The notes under the pieces: generated by a model
Databases searched by the model: none
The model's input: only the letters and a program-made list of their open reading frames with translations
What the model was told of the DNA's origin: nothing
Origin: Chitinophaga pinensis
Lineage (GTDB): Bacteria; Bacteroidota; Bacteroidia; Flavobacteriales_D; Crocinitomicaceae
Direction of reading: 5' to 3'
Assembly (NCBI GenBank): GCA_945897765.1
Contig: CAMDGP010000007.1
Location: 1 to 25,670 of the forward strand
DNA length: 25,670 bases
In this document: positions 22,434 through 25,670 of the stretch, piece by piece
How positions within the stretch are numbered: position 1 is the stretch's first letter
Layout of the letters: every line of letters begins with the position of its first letter
Translations under genes and position numbers: made by a program

Positions 22434-23105
22434 ATGCAGTTCTTTTTACAAGCTTTCGGTATTGGATTTTTATTGAGTGTCATGATTGGCCCTGTGTTTT
22501 TTGTATTGCTTGAAACTAGTATTACAAAAGGAGTCAAATCTGCATTAGCAATTGACTTTGGTGTTTTAATAAGTGACATTCTTTACGTGATTTTTGCCTC
22601 AATTTTTGTGGATCAAATTAAAAGTTTAGGTACTGGAGACAATAAAATTATTTTTGGTTTAATTGGTGGAAGTATTTTTATAGGTTATGGTGTTTATAAC
22701 TTATTAAAAAAACAATCTAATTTTAAAAACCTAGAAAATCCAGAAGTTGTAGAGTTGACAGCCTCAATTGCAGCAACAAATTCTCAAACGAAAGATTATT
22801 TTTTATTGGGTTTAAAAGGGTTTTTACTCAATTTAGCAAATCCACTTGTAATTTTCTATTGGATGAGTGTTCTTTCTTTAGCTACCCAACTTTCTCCTTC
22901 AAAATCGAATTTTCCGTGGGAGTTTATTTTTGTAGGAATTGTAATCCTTACTTTTTTTGGAATTGATATTTTAAAAATTTTAGCTGCTAAAAAATTGCGA
23001 CCGCTCGTTACTCCTAATCTTTTAAACGCACTCAACCGCTTGATAGGAATTATTTTTAGTTTGTTTGGAATCTTCCTTATCCTTCAAAATTTTATTAAAA
23101 TGTAA
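22434..23105 (+). CDS. LysE/RhtB-family amino-acid exporter
   Basis: A 223-residue inner-membrane protein with about six hydrophobic helices. The start Q-A-F-G-I-G-F-L-L-S-V-M-I-G-P-V-F-F-V-L-L-E-T-S-I-T-K-G is the LysE/RhtB pattern (G-x-x-x-x-x-x-x-G-P near residues 9-20, then the first loop), and G-L-K-G-F-L-L-N-L-A-N-P-L-V-I-F-Y-W (122-139) is the conserved N-P helix in the middle. The family exports amino acids such as lysine, arginine, threonine or homoserine; substrate is not predictable here. It is the first plus-strand gene, divergent from the small acidic protein. The following MORN-repeat gene starts 41 nt downstream with no clear promoter, so they may be co-transcribed. Confidence 0.9.
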   Translation: MQFFLQAFGIGFLLSVMIGPVFFVLLETSITKGVKSALAIDFGVLISDILYVIFASIFVDQIKSLGTGDNKIIFGLIGGSIFIGYGVYNLLKKQSNFKNLENPEVVELTASIAATNSQTKDYFLLGLKGFLLNLANPLVIFYWMSVLSLATQLSPSKSNFPWEFIFVGIVILTFFGIDILKILAAKKLRPLVTPNLLNALNRLIGIIFSLFGIFLILQNFIKM

Positions 23106-23146
23106 CGCTTACAATTTAATCTTGTTATTAAAGTCCTATTTCACCT

Positions 23147-24871
23147 ATGTATTTCAAACCATTAATTTCGATTTTATTCATTAGCATTTGTTTCAATCAA
23201 GTATTCGGTCAATATGAAAAAATTCTGAAGGAAAACCTTTCTCCAAAAGCTCGAATTTATTGGGATAATCAGAAAAAACATTTACAAGCAATTGGTTCTT
23301 ATTATGTGAATGAAGAAAAAGTTGTTTTGAATAAAACGGAAAAACATGGCTTGTGGCAATTTTATTCTTATGATGGAATCCTGGAAGAAGATCGGATGTA
23401 TTTCCGAAATCGTATTCATGGAAAACAAATTGTCTATTTCCCTTCAAAGAAAATTAAAACGGTCAGTTTTTTCACCTACAATGTTCCCGATTCAACTTTC
23501 AAAGAATTTAATGAAAATGGAAAATTAATCGTTTCAGGAAATTACATTTTAGGAAGTCCAGATGGAAAATGGGATTATTTCTACAATGATGGTCGCCCTT
23601 GGAAAACAGAAGAAGTTGTGAATGACACAGTTTACCTTCGTGCATTTTGGGAAGAAGATTCGTTGCAAGCACAAACTGTCAAGGATGGTAATGGGTTTAT
23701 AAAATCCTTTTATACCAATGGAGTTGCCAAAGAAATGTACACGTTTAAAGACGGTTTAAAAACTGGAATTTTTGAAGAACGAACCGCAAATGGTGTACTT
23801 TCAGTTGCAGGAGAATTTGTAAATGGAAAGAAAAATGGTCCTTGGGAATATTATTTCTTCGACGGCACCTTAGAAAAAAAGGAAAATTTTCTTAACGATT
23901 CTTTGAACGGAAATTATCTTGTTTATTATGCTGAAGGAAAAATCGACACAGAAGGAACGTATGATTTAGGTAAAAAAACAGGCAAATGGACTTGGAATAC
24001 TGAAAATGGAAATGTCGAAATGTCTGGTTCTTTTGCCGAAGATAAACAAGATGGAAAATGGGAATATTACTATCCCGATGGTGGACTTTCCTATTCGGCA
24101 AACTTCGATAAAGGAAAGAAAACAGGAACTTGGCGCTATTTATATGAGAATGGAAAAGAATTTAAAAAAGGCGATTTCTTAAACGACCAAAAGGAAGGAT
24201 TATGGCAGACATGGTATGAAACAGGAATACTTTTAATGTCTGGCACTTATCACCTAGGAAAAGAAACTGGAGATTGGCAAAACTATTGGGAAAGCGGAAA
24301 ATTAAAGAATAAATCGACTTTCAAAAAAGGAATGTTAAATGGCGAGTGGTTTTCATACACACCTGATGGAACGTTGGTTTTGGAAGGTCATTACAAAAAG
24401 AATTTACAAGTTAAAGAATGGCGCGACTATTATAACAACGGTCGATTGAAGGAAGTAAATCACTATAAAATTCTTACGCGTAAAAATTATTCTAATGGCG
24501 TTGCAGTGATGGGGATGAAAGAAACGGTTAGTGAACCACATGGTAAATATGAAGCATACTCGCAAATTGACTTTCAAATTAAAGCGAAAGGGCAGTATAA
24601 AAACGGAGTTAAACATGGAACCTGGTACGATTACTATCCTGGAGGAGTTGTTCCAACAATCATTTCGGAATACAAAAACGGAAAATTGCACGGCACTTTT
24701 AAACAATTAGGACGTAGGGGAGAGGTGATGCATGAAATCAGTTATAAAGACGGATTGAAAGACGGTTTATTCACTATCTACACACCTAATGGACAAATAG
24801 CTGTTCAGAAAATGTTCAGTAAAGGTCATGAAATGCGTAAAAAAGAGGGTGGAAACATGATGAATCCATGA
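23147..24871 (+). CDS. Exported MORN/YwqK-repeat protein
   Basis: A 574-residue protein. A signal peptide covers about 1-21 (F-K-P-L-I-S-I-L-F-I-S-I-C-F-N-Q-V-F-G). Almost all the rest (about 60-560) is some 18 degenerate repeats of 22-24 residues with the pattern G-x-[W/F/Y]-x-x-Y-x-x-[D/N]-G-x-[L/I], such as N-G-P-W-E-Y-Y-F-F-D-G-T-L and D-G-K-W-E-Y-Y-Y-P-D-G-G-L. Annotation pipelines often call these 'YwqK family antitoxin', but no toxin gene is adjacent and a 574-residue exported protein is unlikely to be an antitoxin. MORN-type repeats form elongated beta structures. There is no T9SS sorting domain or OmpA domain, so it probably stays in the periplasm or is surface-associated by other means. 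Function is unknown. Confidence 0.88.
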   Translation: MYFKPLISILFISICFNQVFGQYEKILKENLSPKARIYWDNQKKHLQAIGSYYVNEEKVVLNKTEKHGLWQFYSYDGILEEDRMYFRNRIHGKQIVYFPSKKIKTVSFFTYNVPDSTFKEFNENGKLIVSGNYILGSPDGKWDYFYNDGRPWKTEEVVNDTVYLRAFWEEDSLQAQTVKDGNGFIKSFYTNGVAKEMYTFKDGLKTGIFEERTANGVLSVAGEFVNGKKNGPWEYYFFDGTLEKKENFLNDSLNGNYLVYYAEGKIDTEGTYDLGKKTGKWTWNTENGNVEMSGSFAEDKQDGKWEYYYPDGGLSYSANFDKGKKTGTWRYLYENGKEFKKGDFLNDQKEGLWQTWYETGILLMSGTYHLGKETGDWQNYWESGKLKNKSTFKKGMLNGEWFSYTPDGTLVLEGHYKKNLQVKEWRDYYNNGRLKEVNHYKILTRKNYSNGVAVMGMKETVSEPHGKYEAYSQIDFQIKAKGQYKNGVKHGTWYDYYPGGVVPTIISEYKNGKLHGTFKQLGRRGEVMHEISYKDGLKDGLFTIYTPNGQIAVQKMFSKGHEMRKKEGGNMMNP

Positions 24872-24942
24872 TGAAAGGATTAGAAATGTTTATCACCAAT
24901 TACAGTGGTAGTTTTATTTGAGTTTGTTTTTTTGAAAGAAAT

Positions 24943-25053
24943 AACGAAAGTTCCGCAGGGTTTCCAACGAAAGTTCCGCAGGGTTTCCAACGAAAGTTTC
25001 GCAGGATTTCCAACGAAAGTTTCGCAGGATTTCAAATCCTGCGAAACTTTCGT
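24943..25053. repeat. 23-bp tandem repeat (four copies) with a fifth copy inverted
   Basis: Four head-to-tail units start at 24943, 24966, 24989 and 25012, each 23 bp (the last 22). Units 1-2 are identical to each other (CGAAAGTTCCGCAGGGTTTC core) and units 3-4 share a variant (CGAAAGTTTCGCAGGATTTC core). The next 20 bp (25034-25053) are the exact reverse complement of unit 4 positions 25013-25032 with a single base between, giving a perfect 20-bp hairpin. There is no T-run after it and no spacers, so it is neither a standard terminator nor a CRISPR array. Confidence 0.9.
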
Positions 25054-25103
25054 ATACTTAATGACTATTTCATTAAATTCGACATGCTTTAATTTTTTGG
25101 TAG

Positions 25104-25670
25104 ATGCCTGAAATATTTGAATTAAATAATCGAAATGGCCTGCGTTGTGAGATTTCAACCTTAGGTGCAACACTTGTTTCTTTTTCATTTACCAAGCAAT
25201 CAGGAGAAATAATACCATTGATTTTGAGTTATGCAGCGCAAGAAAAATATGTTGATGAAACTCAAAGAGACACTCAATATCTCGGGAAAACGATAGGAAG
25301 ATTTGCAGGAAGAATTCGAAACTCAGGAAACACTTTAATTGATAAATCGATTCCTGAAAACGAAATTCTACTTCACAGCGGAAAAAATGGAATTAGTTTT
25401 AAAAACTGGGAGTGTGTTGCCTATCAAAACGACGCTGAATTATCATTTTTAACCTTGCGTTGCGATTTAAATTCAGGTGAAGACAGTTTTGTGGGAGATG
25501 TAAACATCGAAGCTAAATTTGAATTAACGCGTGATCGAGGATTGGAAATTACTTATACAGCTTCAACCCAAACCGAAACACTTATGAATTTAACCAATCA
25601 CGCGTATTTCAATCTCGGGCAAAAATCTTCCATTCTAGCGCATTCGCTTCAGATAAATGCCAAAGAAAAA
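25104..25670 (+). CDS. galM: Aldose 1-epimerase, 3' end cut by window edge
   Basis: The first 189 residues of a mutarotase, which interconverts alpha and beta anomers of hexoses such as galactose and glucose. Seen are L-G-A-T-L-V-S-F (20-27), G-R-F-A-G-R-I (65-71), L-L-H-S-G-K-N-G (89-96) with the conserved H91, and T-N-H-A-Y-F-N-L-G (164-172) with H166, the expected catalytic acid. The catalytic glutamate near the C-terminus lies beyond the edge. No signal peptide is seen, so it is cytoplasmic. The gene begins 50 bp after the repeat cluster; no convincing promoter was found. Some GalM relatives act on other sugars, but the motifs fit true mutarotase. Confidence 0.9.
   Translation, partial: MPEIFELNNRNGLRCEISTLGATLVSFSFTKQSGEIIPLILSYAAQEKYVDETQRDTQYLGKTIGRFAGRIRNSGNTLIDKSIPENEILLHSGKNGISFKNWECVAYQNDAELSFLTLRCDLNSGEDSFVGDVNIEAKFELTRDRGLEITYTASTQTETLMNLTNHAYFNLGQKSSILAHSLQINAKEK

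Noticed and set aside
23147..24871. Antitoxin of a toxin-antitoxin pair (YwqK label)
   Set aside because: It has a signal peptide, 574 residues of repeats and no adjacent toxin-like gene.
24943..25053. CRISPR array
   Set aside because: The 23-bp units are directly adjacent with no variable spacers, and no cas genes are present.
24880..25188. A 102-codon minus-strand frame across the repeat cluster
   Set aside because: Its sequence is the translated 23-bp repeats, and its first part is antisense to the start of galM. It resembles no protein family.

Overview
The window looks like a low-GC chromosome from the Bacteroidota, most likely order Flavobacteriales (a Fluviicola/Crocinitomicaceae-like member is my guess, not proven). 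The signs are a secreted protein ending in a type IX secretion (T9SS) type A sorting domain, a DUF2851 protein, a TPR/PD40/CRD/OmpA protein of the PorE type, starts without clear Shine-Dalgarno sequences, and several promoters fitting the Bacteroidota pattern TTG-N19-22-TAnnTTTG. Nearly everything left of 22.4 kb is on the minus strand; the last 3.2 kb are on the plus strand. I see no tRNA, rRNA, CRISPR array or insertion sequence.

Minus strand, read in transcription order (right to left). A small acidic protein of unknown function (21957-22316) lies before a 0.4 kb gene-free stretch that holds a hairpin repeat. Then come a LOG-family protein, a membrane-anchored PASTA protein, a T9SS cargo protein and an RluD-like pseudouridine synthase (the last two overlap by 4 bp), and the PorE-like OmpA protein, closed by a terminator. 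Next is a tightly packed set: DUF2851, a PspC-domain protein, a K+ channel with an RCK domain, and an RmlD-like reductase. The channel is interrupted by an in-frame TAA exactly where the NAD-binding acidic residue should be. A second set has two APC amino-acid permeases with a possible 44-residue small ORF between them, a helix-hairpin-helix protein, apt and an acyl-CoA dehydrogenase. Then rpsU, xerC and hpf follow, with one terminator hairpin ending right at the xerC start and another behind hpf. Last is an operon of a PfkB sugar kinase, a five-repeat DUF349 protein, a four-helix membrane protein and a GT9 glycosyltransferase that runs off the left edge.

Plus strand. A LysE-family exporter, possibly translated from a leaderless mRNA, is followed by an exported protein made almost entirely of MORN/YwqK repeats. 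A 23-bp tandem repeat with one inverted copy follows, and then the start of aldose 1-epimerase (galM), cut by the right edge.

The content is mostly housekeeping plus envelope functions. I did not find a convincing complete new system. The most useful leads are the interrupted K+ channel, the 23-bp repeat cluster, the small ORF between the permeases, and the T9SS/PorE/PASTA neighbourhood.
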